DNA of 64,000 nt from Dactylonectria macrodidyma (taxonomy: Eukaryota; Ascomycota; Sordariomycetes; Hypocreales; Nectriaceae): contig JAGMUV010000017.1 in assembly GCA_020744425.1 (NCBI GenBank), positions 248,001 to 312,000 of the forward strand, written 5' to 3'. This document shows positions 22,305 through 34,244 of the stretch, one piece after another. The first letter of the stretch is position 1; each line of letters starts with the position of its first letter. Below the pieces are notes generated by a model that saw nothing but the letters and a program-made list of their open reading frames with translations, made no database searches and had not been told where the DNA came from. Made by a program: the position numbers and the translations under genes.

Positions 22305-25300
22305 GTCAACCATTAATATCGTCTCAGGTCGGGCAATTAACTAAGTCATTAAACATGTTCGTCCGTTTCCCCCCAGTCGGGGAGTTCCGAGCAGGGCGAC
22401 CGGCAAGTTAAAGTAGACTAAGCGAGTCCGAATCCGCGACACCGCGTCACCGACTCAGGGCAAGGCTCAGGTTCCGTGATAAGCGAAACGCCATCTACAG
22501 GCCAAGACGAGATCGCTCTATCAAAGGGCTGAGTTCCATCATCCTCGACCCTCCTCGACCCTCCCGGACCCTCTTTGCAGCTTGGAGCTCTCAGAATCCG
22601 AGATTAAGCGAGTCCGATGGCATTCTGTCCATCTCCACGTGGCTTGGACCCATGGTCGGGCATCTTACGTATTGCAGGGGCTGACACGCTGCACGATGGG
22701 TTCAGTCGGAATGAATTTGGACCGTGGCCTTTGGAATCATGGTAAAATCGCCAACTCGGCACATTTAGAGCATCATTTGAAGACGGCAAGTCCGACAACA
22801 GCACATGAACTTTTTTTTCTCGATTTAATCTCTCTGTAGCTTAGTACATTTGTGTTTCTCAGAAAATCATTCCAACCGAGCGACTCCAACACGGGAAAAA
22901 TTCCCCGCAAAATCGATGGACAAGACCAAAACAGGCTAGCATCATCAACTTGGTCATCTTCTTGGCAGAAACACTGTAGCTACCCTGTTGATCATGGAAC
23001 AAAAGCGTCTCTTTTCGAGTAGATCTGGTCACTGTGGACATGGACATATCGGGACCTGGTGCCTGGGGCCTGGTATCTACCGGCTATGCAGATGGCTCTG
23101 GAAAGGCCCAATGTTTCACAACAGATGACCAGCTCAAAGAGGGAGGTCGGATAAGACGGCATTGTGTCGGTATGATCTGAGTGCAATCTGGAATGCACCA
23201 ATACGCGCCGCCTTGTACCGAGATACTGCGCAGAAGCGTGTCGTCAGAATTGCTGACAGTGGCCTTATGCTGGGAAGAGACTAGACCCAAGACGGCGTCT
23301 GGCAAGGGACCAACAAGGTGTCGATTCGACTTGCCTGCATAAATGCTGGAACTAACGTAGTAGAGCCGGACGCCACGCCGTAGAGCCGGAAGCGTCCCCA
23401 TCCTTATTCGACCGCCAGTGCATGAAGTCCCTAGTTCGACTAGTTTAAACCCCTTGTTCGACTCTCGGGGAAGCACGTCGTGTGCGGCCCGGCCCTCAAG
23501 TGTGCACCCACCACGCATGGCGATAACTACCCCAACCGTTTTCGTGCTCGTCGTCTTGCCGAAGCCCTCATCAACCCATAATGGGCTCGGAAGGATCTCT
23601 AGCGAAAGCGAATTTGAAAACACAAACACATCTCGCATGGGACCTTTTTGGCCTTGCTTTCTAAACGGCTGCCTAAATCACCAAAAGGGGACGCCGGCCT
23701 TGCATGGCGACAGCCGAGGGCGTCGCAGCTGTGGTTGTTCGGTTTCGCGGCCCTGATGCCATAAGACCAACCTCGTCAAAGTGGCGGCTAATGGCGACAG
23801 CCACCAAGTGAGACCCTGACAGGCGATTTGCCAAGCCATCTAGATGCCGCGCTTACTACAGAAGGTAGGACTTGTGGAGCATCATCGCCAGGGATTTGTC
23901 ATTTCTAGAGTCGAGGATCTACCATTTCCTCCGTAGCCGTGCGGGTACCTGTGTACGGGGGACCAAGGGACTTTACTCTAGTCACCACCACGAGGCTTAG
24001 TGGCTCGGAGAATATCCGACACGAGCCTGTCGGAGGCGGATCCGGACAATTTTAGTAAAGGCAGTGCTCGTAAGGCTTACTTACATATGTATGCAAACCA
24101 TCCGGGAACCTAAAAAAAAGCCTTTTGTCCATGGTGCTGTGATAATGTTCTCGCCCTTGGCGCAATCTGACAGCGTGTTTCGGCGTCGGTCTTTCTCGGT
24201 ATCGGTGTGTCTCACTGCCGGCGTGTCTGAAGGTCAGGCGCCTGTCAGCCTGTCAGAGAGCGCGGCATGTCTCCGTATAGGCGCATCTCGGTGTCTGTAG
24301 TCGGGTGTGGTTGACTGGCTAGCAACCCTTGTCGTGCATTCACCCACACGGCAAGGGGTTTGTTATCAAAACGGATGGTCCGGCCTCGACCGTGGAGAAG
24401 CATGTTCAGTAGAATGGCAAGGGTACGATGAAGGGTGGAATCGAATCGACAGCGTGGGGTGGATGTACGTGCGCCACTTTGGCCAGGGTTCAGGAAAAGA
24501 AAGATTGTTGGTTCACTAATCAATACTCCGGCAACAAACTATGTACTTTTTCAGTTAGTTGACGAACCAATAGGTTCTTGTCGTCAGCTTTCTTACTTCC
24601 CAAACTATTAGCCGTAGCTGAGAAGATATACTGACTTATTTACACTCTCAAGTGTGCTATAACTCGCTCTCGAAGCCTTTCTCGATCCTACAAACTGATA
24701 ACCCACTCGAGTGCTAAGAAACCTGTTTTGTGCCATCGTTTCAACCCCGACATCTGCTCCGGCCGGTACACCTGGCGCTTAATTGGACTTGCATTATTGC
24801 ACTGCTCCACTTTACCACGCAAATGAACAGTTTTACGTAGTACGTGACGCTATTCGAAGCTGCAATCCGCCTGCAACCCGGATTGCTCACACTCCACCAT
24901 GACCCCACGTAGGAGACGTTCTCCCATAATTGTCTGATGGGGCCAGCCGATAGATGTGGGCTGATGCTGGCCCATTGCAGACGCCATACACACAGCATGT
25001 ACGGGCATATCGGGTTCTATTGGCTAAATCCTTCACCTATGCTGGGACGCCGAACATAGCCGGAATCCCAATGCAACCCCCCTCAGGGTTATCAATCGAA
25101 CGCGGATGGGCCCACCCAATCCAATGCAACTCTGCGGAAACACTTTGGCCGCCCTTACCCTCTGTCGCGATATCTACATAGTACACGTGCTAGGGCGGTA
25201 ATAGGACGAGGAACGAAATTTTCAGACATAATGTCGGCTCGCTCAGCCGAGTTGTCGCAAGATGTCAGTGAGTGGAGTGTAGCTCACAGGACAGGCGAAG

Positions 25301-25497
25301 CTCAACGTGTCTCGGTGCTGCATTTGAATGGCCCTCGGCCAAACATTGCTATGTTGTTTCTCGGCCAAGCCGATTGGGAGACCAAATACCCGACATGGAG
25401 TCCTGAGAGAATATGTGAGAGGGTTTTTGCTGGACTTTTTGGTCGGTGGCTTTTTACTATGGGTATTCGTGCTTACCAACACGAGTTCCGCCGTGCT

Positions 25498-25543
25498 GAC
25501 ACGGCGAGAGGCGTCCAACAGACACGGCGAGAGGCGTCCAACA
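25498..25543. repeat. perfect 23-bp tandem duplication
   Basis: The unit starts gacacggcgagaggcg and ends tccaaca. It occurs at 25498-25520 and 25521-25543 without mismatch, followed by a partial third copy. It lies in an unassigned region. Confidence 0.85.
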
Positions 25544-26286
25544 GACACGAAGTTCTCTCGTACGGACAAAAGAACCGTGGCGTATCGCATTGTAGCAGCC
25601 ATGTATCGGGAATCAAAATCTGGGGCAGCGACCGGCAGAGTGGCAGTACATGGTCGACTCCAGAGAGTGGCTCCGCAGGGTAAGCATGACAACAGTACTA
25701 GAAACTAGTACAAGGCTGATGCAAGCCATAAACAGTGATCATACAGTGATCAATGCCCAATTCCAGGCGGATCTGTTCTTGGCCGATGTTCCCTAGACGG
25801 TGGCACGGTACTTTACCCGCCCTAATTCGGCTCGACGGACCATCCAAGACGGGATGGGCTGCCACAAGACCAGCCCGAGACCAAGCCGCATCTGTGATGG
25901 TTGCAATACCCTGATATATCCCCTGTCGGATTCCATGCCGGCCTCCACATCCCTGGCCCGGCACCCCCGCTGGCCTCGTACCACAGGCCATCGACTCCCC
26001 TGTAAGCCTCACGCCATCCTGCCCATGAGGAGCGTAGGCCCTGCCTCCACCGCCGTAGGCGTGCTTGAGGCGTGTATACAGGCTTATCATCCTTAGCATA
26101 CACGTGTGTCAGTTTACGGCAGGAGGGTGTCTTTGGGGGCCAAGGGGGACCTTGATACACTGGCCGATAGCCAGAGGCATTCGGCAATAAATGAACTCTA
26201 TGAGAATGCTGCTCGCGACCGTTCAGTTGGAAGCGGTTGCTATTTGGTAGCTTAACTGTACCTTGATAATACATGCGCCCGCCGAT

Positions 26287-28345
26287 ATGGAGAGTCCCCA
26301 TACAAGAACAATGTCTGCACCAACTGGGACCATCCCCCGAAGCAACTCGGGCGTCACACAAGGCCGGCGTCAGGCCTGTGACCGATGTTCTGAGCAAAAA
26401 GTCCGATGCATCCGCAGCGCTCCCACCAACGATGATGGTGGCGATGGAGAGGCGGTGGAGTTGGCACGATGCTTCCGTTGCAGGAAAGCTCGGGCCCAGT
26501 GCGTATACAGCTGTAAGGCATTCCGAGTTCCAGATCTGTGGTGTTGAGGGCCCAATTTATGCGTGTTTTCGCGCGGCAATTGGGATGCTCTAGCCGTCTT
26601 GTGGCCGTTGCTAGAGATACTCGAGATCGTGAAAGGCTAACGCATTGTTTCGGTCGCGTCGTTTAGTCTACCAGAGAGCCGGCAGACCGTCGAAGCGGTC
26701 CAACACGTCGTCGGAGCTCCAGTCGGATGGCCACAGCAAGAGGCCGACGAGAACTTCAACTCCAACGCCAACATCAACATCGACATCTACGCCAATCAGC
26801 AAAGTGGCCGCCTTGTCGTCCATCGAGGTGGCGTCGATCTCGACAATGACGATGTGCCAAGAGACAGAAGCTCACAAGAGACCCACACTCGAGATCCAGA
26901 TCAACCAGATGGTGGCCGATGCAGCTCCCGTTGAGCTGGGTCCGATGCAGAACCATCCCGTAGCCGCGGCCCCCAACGACCCGGAGCAAGACACCAGAAA
27001 CGAAACGACGTACCAGCAATGCATGGCCGAGTTTAGCCTCAACGATCTCGATATCTGGTCCGGTATGCCTACCCTCTCCACCGGGTCCATCTCCCCACAG
27101 GTCGAGATGGAGCCGACGCAGTATCCCATGCCGTCTGGTGTGACGGGCGGGTATGCCATGACCCCAGAGGCAACGGACCATCACGATGATGGCGGCCATA
27201 GGGCTGAAACAACAGCCAACACCCTGCCTAGCTCGACTGCCTCGGCCCTGTCCAGCATGGCGGCCACTGCAGCGACACATGTGACGCTATCGCCAAACAC
27301 CCCAGACTCGACCGAAGCTTATATCGAGCAACTTGCGGAGCTCAACCTGGCCATCTTCCGCTCGACCCGCTCCATGTGTGCCTCTTCGGGCGCCAACACG
27401 CCCGTCTCGATGGCATGGCCCTTCTCAGGCGAGATCTTCGAGGCCACGAGCTCGCTGATCCGGCTGATCGACGCCTTTTCACAGGCCCACGCAGCCGCCG
27501 ATACTACCGTGACATATACCCATATACAACACGACCCCATGGTGCTGGATGCCGAGACGTCGCTGCATAGGGAAACGTCGCCCGACCATCTAAACACCGA
27601 CTTTGGCCGTGTAACCTCCGCATCATCCACTCTAAAGTCCGTTTCGGCCCAAAACCCCGATCCAGGGGTCGCATTACTGATCTTGGCCGCCCACCAACGG
27701 CTTTCAAGCGCGTTTGAAAACATGTGCGCCTGTATCCATCGCTATTTGCAGGGAACCCAGGAGGGGTCAACCCTGCCCTTCGAGTTCGGTGCCCATCAGC
27801 AGTCTTCCGGTTGTCTCTGCGGCGCTCAACAGCACACCTTCAGCGGCCTCAACGGTGCTGGTGCTGGTGGAATGTTCATGCAGCCGTGGGCATCGACCTG
27901 TGCTGGCAGTACGGCCTCGCTGAATCCCTTTAGTAGTCAGGGCTTTGCGCCCTCGTCGACGGCTCAGTTCTTCGTGATCATCGAGCTCATTACCTACTAT
28001 CTCAACCGTCTGGACCGCGCCTTGGGTCCCGCCGTGACAGGGGAACCGGAACAAGGACCGGACTTCCAGGCCTTCTTGGTGCAGCCTGTCGACGTGTCTG
28101 ACATGTCCTCGAGCTCATCGGACGAATCGTGGCCCGACATCTACAACCTCGGACTCGGTGAAACGGGCCCCGCCTCCAGTCGGACCCAAAGCAGCAAGAC
28201 CAGTGAGAGGGAGTCTGGCAGCACCGGTAGCAGTAGCGCCAGAGCCTTGATGAGGCTTGGCCACGAAATGCATGAGCGTCATCAGACGCTGAGGCAACAC
28301 ATAAGGGAGATTAAGAGGGTGATCCGAGCATCCAACGACAGCTGA
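26287..28345 (+). CDS. AflR-like Zn2Cys6 transcription factor
   Basis: Two exons, 26287-26512 and 26667-28345, with a 154-bp intron after the zinc cluster, give 634 residues. The start is MESPHTRTMSAPTG. The zinc cluster uses Cys31, Cys34, Cys41, Cys62, Cys65 and Cys72 (QACDRCSEQKVRC ... RCFRCRKARAQCVYS), followed by a basic stretch QRAGRPSKRS. The gap of 20 residues between the third and fourth Cys is longer than the usual 5-12 and is acidic/Gly-rich. A long Ser/Thr/Pro-rich middle leads to a helical C-terminal half with LLILAAHQRLSSAFENMCACIHRYLQ, resembling the AflR C-terminal domain. Such proteins are nuclear activators of neighbouring secondary-metabolite genes, so it is the likely pathway-specific regulator of the PKS locus. 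Confidence 0.9.
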
Positions 28346-28695
28346 GGGGGGATGTCATGCCATTTTATACGTTACGAGTGCTATGTTTTGTTGTTTTAGA
28401 CGATTTGAGAAAGACCGGCGGCTTTTACAGTACCGACGCTCATGAGTAGACTGAATCCATGGCGACGCAGCTCGGTTGATTGCACTGCATTAGATATTTG
28501 ATTCACGACGCCAAATGTGCACCCATCCCACTCGCTTAACTGGTGCTTTACGCTGTCTCTCGTGCACATTTCATGTTTCTGATTTTTTCAAACCAAGATA
28601 GGGTGATGATCCGAATTCTGGTGTTTTCAAGCACCTGCTCTCTGCCCCGAAAGTGACTCACTTCATGCCCGCACGCTCCGTGCTCTCTACAGATC
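28346..28695. other. intergenic between regulator and trans-ER pseudogene
   Basis: 350 bp. This is the 3' flank of two convergent genes; nothing else was seen. Confidence 0.5.
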
Positions 28696-29826
28696 TCATC
28701 CTTTGGATCCTACAGTCAATTTCTTTCCCGAGACCGTTCTGGTTTTCAGTCGCTCTATTCCCTTCAAATGGCCCCAAAATCATGGCCTACAACTTCTGTC
28801 GGATGTGGTCTGACTTTCCCGTGGTCAAGCAATGGCTAGATAGCAGCAAGGCGCCTCACCACCATCTGATATTTCTCGCGATTTGCAACTCAATATTAAT
28901 CGCCAAGAAGTTTGATTTCATTCTCAAAAGCTTCCAGGGCCAAAAAAAATCCACCGAGATGTCATCCCGCGTCTTCCACTCCGCCTCGAAATCTTCCAAA
29001 AACACCAAGTGTCCTCCTGAAGGTCCCATAGCAGCTTCACAGCAGGCGATTGAGGCCTCGTCAGGAATGCACGCCAGCGCGAAACTGATTTTCCATTTTG
29101 TGTGCTTTTTGATATCTTCAGCCATTTTTGCATTCCTGTGGTCAAAAACAGCGCTGGCACCATAAGATTCAACCATGTCAAAGTTATGTGGCGAACAAAC
29201 CACTATGGGATCAAATCCAGTGCTGTTTCATATATTGCCAATCAGCCACTTCACGACAATGTTGAATATACGATACAACTCACAGTTTGAGAAGTTGAAT
29301 GGCTATTGTCCCAAATGCTGCGCTGTCACCGTAGGTCAGCACGGGAGCTTCGGCTCCCGAGCTTGGAGAAGCCGACAGCGCGATATCCAAATCAACGCCA
29401 TAAGAATTCAACACCGTGCACGCAGTTGCCAGCCCTGTCCCAATCGATGTAGCCTGGGCTAGTGGAAGGCCGATGGGTAATTTGAGCACCAAGTCAACCG
29501 GTGCCATTACATACTCGGTAAAGCTGCCACTGTCGAGATCAGCTGGATTGTTGCCATGCTCGCCTCCACAAACAATGTCACCAGCTCGCAAATCAAGCCG
29601 AACCCGAGCAGCTTCGTCTTCTATGAGAATAACCTCGCCTACATAGTCGATGCCAACTATAGCTCCGGAGACAAGAAAGGCAGAGCACGTCTTAAAGTCC
29701 GTCGGGTTCAGGGCGATGGCCATGGTCTTGACCAAAATATTACCCGACATGAATGTTGGAACTTGTGCATCTTACATAATGATACACTCTCCGTCGGCGT
29801 TTTGAATAACTGCCTCTAGGAGGCTG
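28696..29826 (-). pseudogene. LovC-type trans-acting enoyl reductase, degraded
   Basis: Similarity runs along the whole family length. N-terminal block (VIQNADGE, ILVKTMAIALNPTDFK, IVGIDYVGEV, GDIVCGGEHGNNPADLDSG, GSFTEYVMAP, LVLKLP). A 61-bp intron at 29223-29283 with correct splice sites. A central block (FDPIVVCSPHNFDMVESYGA, SGGHLVFLE). A C-terminal block (PLLDHGKVRPHPTEVV, GIERLKTRTVSGKKL). Breaks: in-frame TAA at 29772-29774 and no start codon before it; a frame change at the T8 tract 28942-28949; then TAA 28896-28898, TGA 28890-28892, TAG 28836-28838; and another frame change near 28775. Most of the stops could come from CAA, CAG or CGA by C-to-T change. The family supplies the missing ER activity to fungal PKSs that lack one, such as the PKS at 10502-18848. 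Function is lost here. Confidence 0.9.
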
Positions 29827-30727
29827 AAATATCGGCGGGTGATAATTGTGGCATAGTGTAACGGGTCCGTTAAGCGATGTGGTAAGCTCGCCGTTGGACT
29901 CGGATCAAGCAAATGGTCGAGTTGAGAAAAATTAGGCAACACTAGCAAATGTTTCAAGAGATGATCGGAGTCGGAGATATGCACAACATGAACAGATTCG
30001 GACTGTGAGTGCCGGGTGGACCGAGTTTCGGAATGCATCATTTACTATGACATGCGATGCTGTTGTTCAGTAATCATCTCCAAGCGGCTAGATCTGCGCC
30101 GATTTTGGCATTTGACCAGGATTACAAAAAGTCCGGTCAGATATCAATCGCGAAGGACGCGGATGCGAATTGCGAGTGCGATCTTTATGCGAGTGCGATC
30201 TTTTGTGCGAGTGCGATCTCTACCTACCTTGTTATGCGAGTGTGCTGAGCTGCAGCTTAGCGAATGCGAAGTCGTACGATTTGTGCATGCTTGAAACAGT
30301 GGGGCCGACCGCAATCAGATGTGGGTATAGGGTAGCCTTACGTTCAGATTGTTTGACAATACGACAATTACTTGTGAGCAGTTTCAGTCTTTGGGGCCAT
30401 CCCTCTATCAGCTGAGTGGAAGACCAGTATGAGTATACTATTCTGCATCACAAAGCGTTCGCGAGGTAAAAATTGAGAAACATCCTCAAATGTTATGTGA
30501 AGTGATTCATCTCCGTGCGCTATATCAGAACCCCATGCGCAAATTGGAAAAAAAGACCAAGAAATCCTTGATAAAGCTGTGGTCAAGTTGAACTTGACAA
30601 TGATCACCTCATGATTTACAATTAAATCATTCCTTAGTTGTGAGAAATGATTCACATACGACTGCTCTCTGAAGTTAGGCAGCCCAGCCGTCCTAAAGAC
30701 ATCTTGTCTCAATTGGACCCGAAACTG
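29827..30727. other. flank of trans-ER pseudogene
   Basis: 900 bp between two minus-strand genes, probably the old promoter of the reductase. Contains the GCGAGTGCGATCT repeats at 30172-30245. The frame 29772-30041 is the read-through of the reductase N-terminus into its leader. Confidence 0.5.
30172..30245. repeat. GCGAGTGCGATCT short repeats
   Basis: Copies start at 30172, 30189 and 30207 (gcgagtgcgatct, spacing 17 and 18) with a weaker fourth at 30236 (gcgagtgtg). They lie about 350 bp upstream of the reductase pseudogene. Possibly a regulatory array or simple slippage. Confidence 0.75.
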
Positions 30728-32233
30728 CTACACAAGTGTTGGATAACCCTTGAAGAAGATGTTCTGGCTGTCATACTTCATCTTTAATGCCCTCAGTCTC
30801 TCCGTCGCCTCCTTCCCATAAAACAGCTCCGCGTCGCACTCCTCGGGAGGCGAAAAGTTCATGTATGCACTCTCAAGCGCCAACCCTCGATCCTTAATGG
30901 CCGCAGCCATGTTGTTCGAATATGTCCTGGCTGCGTCCATCTCTGGGTTCCCTGGCCCGTATGGGTGAGGTGGTGCCGCACCAATACCGAAAACTATGTG
31001 TGGCCTGCGGTTTGGAAAGCAAGATCCGGGTTCTGGCTTGATTGCTGCGCCATGAGCATTGTGGGAGATAATGTGGCTCGGGCCAATAGGTCCTTGGATC
31101 TCTTGGAAGATCTTCACAAGGTCAGGGGTTATGCTCTTGACCGTGCGAGTTCGAAAGTGATATGGAAGTATAACCGCTGTGACAGGATCGAGCGAGGATG
31201 CGAAACCATACGGGGTTGCTGGGAGAAGTGTCAGCCGACTTACAGTCCAAAGGAAATCTCCACAGTCATGGAAACATACTCTCATCAACAGTGTTCAACA
31301 ATACGTCTCCGATAGTTTGGAACTTCTCGAGGTGAGTCTTTGCCTTGCTGAGATCACCATTATCCTGCACCCAGGTATACAACATCAGAATGCTATGTCC
31401 AAGGCCTGGGACATAGCCACATAGAAAGTCCCCTGAGAACTCATCAGGAAATTTCTCTGAGATGAGTTCTTGGAACTTGGCAAAGACATTCGTAGCGTCC
31501 GCAAGAGAATAGCCCAGGTATCCACCAAGCATTGAGGGACAGGGATAGACCTTGATTGTCAATTCGATCACCGCCCCGAAGTTGCCGTTTCCAGCACCGC
31601 GAAGTGCCCACAAAAGCTCCGGGTCGGTATTTGTGTCGACGACTTTACCAGTAGCAGTAACAACTCGAGCGGCAAGGATCTGGTCACATCCCAGTCCATA
31701 CTTTCCTTGCAGCACGCCGTAACCACCACCAAGAGCCCATCCGGCATACGCAACACCAGTGAAAAACCTGTCGGAGTGGCTAGGTCTAGCGTTTCGAGTT
31801 GCTTGATGAGAGCACCTCCCGTGATGCCACCTCCGATCCGAGCGAAAGTCTGATCGCTGGCAACTCCAACATGATTTAAGGCTCGAAGGTCAACAACAAC
31901 ACCATCCTCGACAAGACTGCGACCCCACATGTCATGGCCGCCTCCTCGGATCACGAGAGGGATGCGTGGCGAGTGGCCAGAGCAATATGAGACAACAAAG
32001 CTGACTTCAACCTCATTCCGAGGACGCACAATTGCAAGTGGCCGTGTGACGACAGTGCTGTTGCAAGTTTGGCGGACTTCTTTGAAGCTGGGTGTAGAAC
32101 GCGTGAAGATGAACAGAGATGGATGCTCATCAAGCAAGGAAACGAGGGTGGGAGCATCTGCTTCGACCGTTTCGCGAGAGGCTCCCTCGAGACCATCGAG
32201 AAAGGATGGTGGGTACGGCTGAGCCATTTTCAT
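30728..32233 (-). pseudogene. BBE-like FAD-linked oxidase with one apparent frameshift
   Basis: The start is MKMAQPYPP (alternative Met at 32227). The first part has the FAD/PCMH-type domain with VIRGGGHDMWGRS; His100 is the usual covalent FAD attachment site. At the A5 run 31762-31766 (T5 on the coding strand) the frame ends its match at TPTGF and resumes in the next frame at FTGVAYAGWALGGGYG. There are no splice signals between, so one base is missing or this is a sequence error. After that the gene is clean: a 61-bp intron (31219-31279, gtatgt..cccag) and the C-terminal YMNFSPPEE, LKMKYDSQNIF, typical of the berberine-bridge family. There is no signal peptide. In fungal clusters such enzymes oxidise pathway intermediates; solanapyrone synthase is an example. 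It is in the same orientation as the trans-ER pseudogene. If the frameshift is real the enzyme is dead. Confidence 0.85.
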
Positions 32234-34244
32234 GAAATTATGTTGCCGTTGGTTCTGACTCTGTTGCGCTTATTTGTGTCAATCATCATCTTCACTGGCA
32301 GTTGCGTGGTTAAATATCCGGATGCTTTCTCGCCAAACGCGGAGATTAGCGGTGATTAGGCGAACCCACAGACCTAGATTTCTACCTAGGCTTCTACCTA
32401 AATATGACCCTTGTGCTTTTATGCGGATAGTGATTGGATCGTTAAGGGAGGAACTCGACTCAACTACTATGTAGGTCTTAGTACACAATGTCTTCTCTAG
32501 TCTCCCAATCTAATCAACTGACCCAGTCTGTCTGTCAAGTCCGAACGTTCATCGTCATATTAGATCACTAGAATGAGTACGACCACGTCAGCTTACTTCC
32601 GGCCTAGAATATTACCTTCAGAATACTATGTCCGGTTAGGCCGATGAATGAGTGGCAAAAAGTCATACAAAAGGACAATGTCGTCTGACGTGCGTGAAGT
32701 TCTCTGACATCAGCCTTTACTTGCCACTGCTCTCTAATATACATACCAATGTTATAACATCACGAACCTTCACAGTACGGACGATATGTGGCGCTTTTCG
32801 CGACAGTGTTGAGGTTTGTTTGACGATTTGAGGCACATTGCGTAAGTGCGGCTGAGACGTTCTGCCTTCAGTAATCGGTACGACACGTGCTCATTCACTA
32901 GCGGGAAATTACCCTGAGGTATATGAGAAGCTGAGGTGTGCCCGCCGGTTGTCAAATAGTAAGATGCAGCCCAATAATTTTACAGTCATGAGGACATTGC
33001 TTAAGGCTGATTGTTTACTGCTCTAGTCTGACTCGTCCCAAAGTCGAAGCGATGTCTTTAGATTTTTGTACATCTATCATGTGACCTGATTTCTGTAGGC
33101 CGAACAGGATTATAGACAATGAAATTGCAAACAGACTAACGCCCGACGACTGAAGTAAAGACAGCTTGGTCTATAGTCTGTGCTACTATGGCAAGACCCT
33201 AACTCACAGGACAAGTTGTGGGTTCATGCGGTTAGTAGAATAGCGGCCTACGTCTCCATACCAAGCGACCGCCTTAGTAAGGACATAGTGTACAGTGACA
33301 ACTAGTATACTCTCCATGTCCACAGCCCAGGCACTGTGATAACTATGATAGGAAGCTATTTCGCGCCTTGCAACTTCAGCGTCATCTGACCCATTAGCAG
33401 CCAGGAAAGGTAGTCTATTGTTAGACCGTACTGAGTAGCTTAAGCCGCGGAAGCTATGGTCGTCGTTTGAGACGGCTCGGCAGCCTCGCTGTTGTCCTGA
33501 CGCCAAAAGCAGAAGCTGCGTTGCTCCCGGACAACCATTTCCGATGGCTCGTCTGGCAACTTCTCAATGACCTTTAGCAACTTGTAGACGGTCCGTATGA
33601 GCTCTTGGCCCGACATGGAGATGCATCGGTCGATACTTGGTCAGCAATGGATATATCGACTCGTAGTTGAAAGTGATGCGAAAGTATGGGATGGCATGTA
33701 GCTTCTACAGACGGTATGCACTCGGCCATGAACTTGCTCACGTACTTCTTGCCTAACTAAACAAGATTACTAAATAGGGTTTCACGGATAATGCCCTTGG
33801 TTCACCTTCCTTCTCTACTTCACGTTAGGAGCAGTCCAGTTAGCGCATAGTATATAACTTAGCCTTTAAATATTAGCATACTTCCCGGGGGGGGGGGTAA
33901 CATGGTGTTAGTTTACGTGGATTATTTGCGTCCTAAAATAACCATTGGACCCTTCTTTGCCATGTCGTCAGGGAACCGAAAGCAGCCACTGTCGCGTCGT
34001 GGCCGGGACCAGATTTTCATCGTTTTAAGGTGGCCAGAGGAAAGGCTGGACCTCGTACTCCGTACTTCGCTTCTACTCCACTTATGATCGGTACACCACT
34101 ACGGTTGGATGGATTTTATTTCACCGGGAGGGAAGTTCCTATAGATTAATATAATACTAATTCTTTTATATTTCCACTTAAACATTTATGGGTGTATACA
34201 GTTGGTAGGTTTTGTTGTCAAAAGCTGACGTGGGGCGAGCCTGC
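32234..34244. other. 2-kb intergenic region with decayed coding traces
   Basis: Mostly AT-rich, with an 11-G run at 33887-33897. On the minus strand between about 33760 and 33430, codon-like stretches change frame (GKKYVSKFMAECIPS, IPYFRITFNYESIYPLLTKY, then MSGQELIRTVYKLLKVIEKL). These look like remains of a gene I cannot identify. Confidence 0.4.
33430..33760 (-). pseudogene. possible decayed gene fragment, family unknown
   Basis: Three protein-like stretches in successive frames with GC-ended codons (aag tac gtg agc aag ttc atg gcc gag tgc). The last is an open 58-codon frame starting at an ATG near 33616 and ending at a TAA near 33440. Either a frameshifted remnant or a gene with an intron I cannot place (a gtagaag...ttgctgac signal lies between). 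No family recognised. Confidence 0.3.

Larger units (their letters stand above)
22103..26286. other. 4.2-kb intergenic region
   Basis: Holds the exporter promoter (three TTGACGCCAGG copies), a tandem of tcgaccctcc near 22545-22570, a 23-bp tandem duplication at 25498-25543 and the regulator promoter. Open frames at 23084-23638 (-) and 25231-25708 (both strands) overlap each other and show no domain, so I do not call them genes. Confidence 0.5.

Noticed and set aside
23084..25708. Several overlapping frames of 90-180 codons on both strands
   Set aside because: They overlap each other, lack domains and introns, and lie in repeat-containing intergenic DNA.
32020..32035. CACAATTGCA inside the FAD oxidase, similar to the zinc-finger promoter motif
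   Set aside because: It differs at one key base and lies in coding sequence, so I do not count it as a site.
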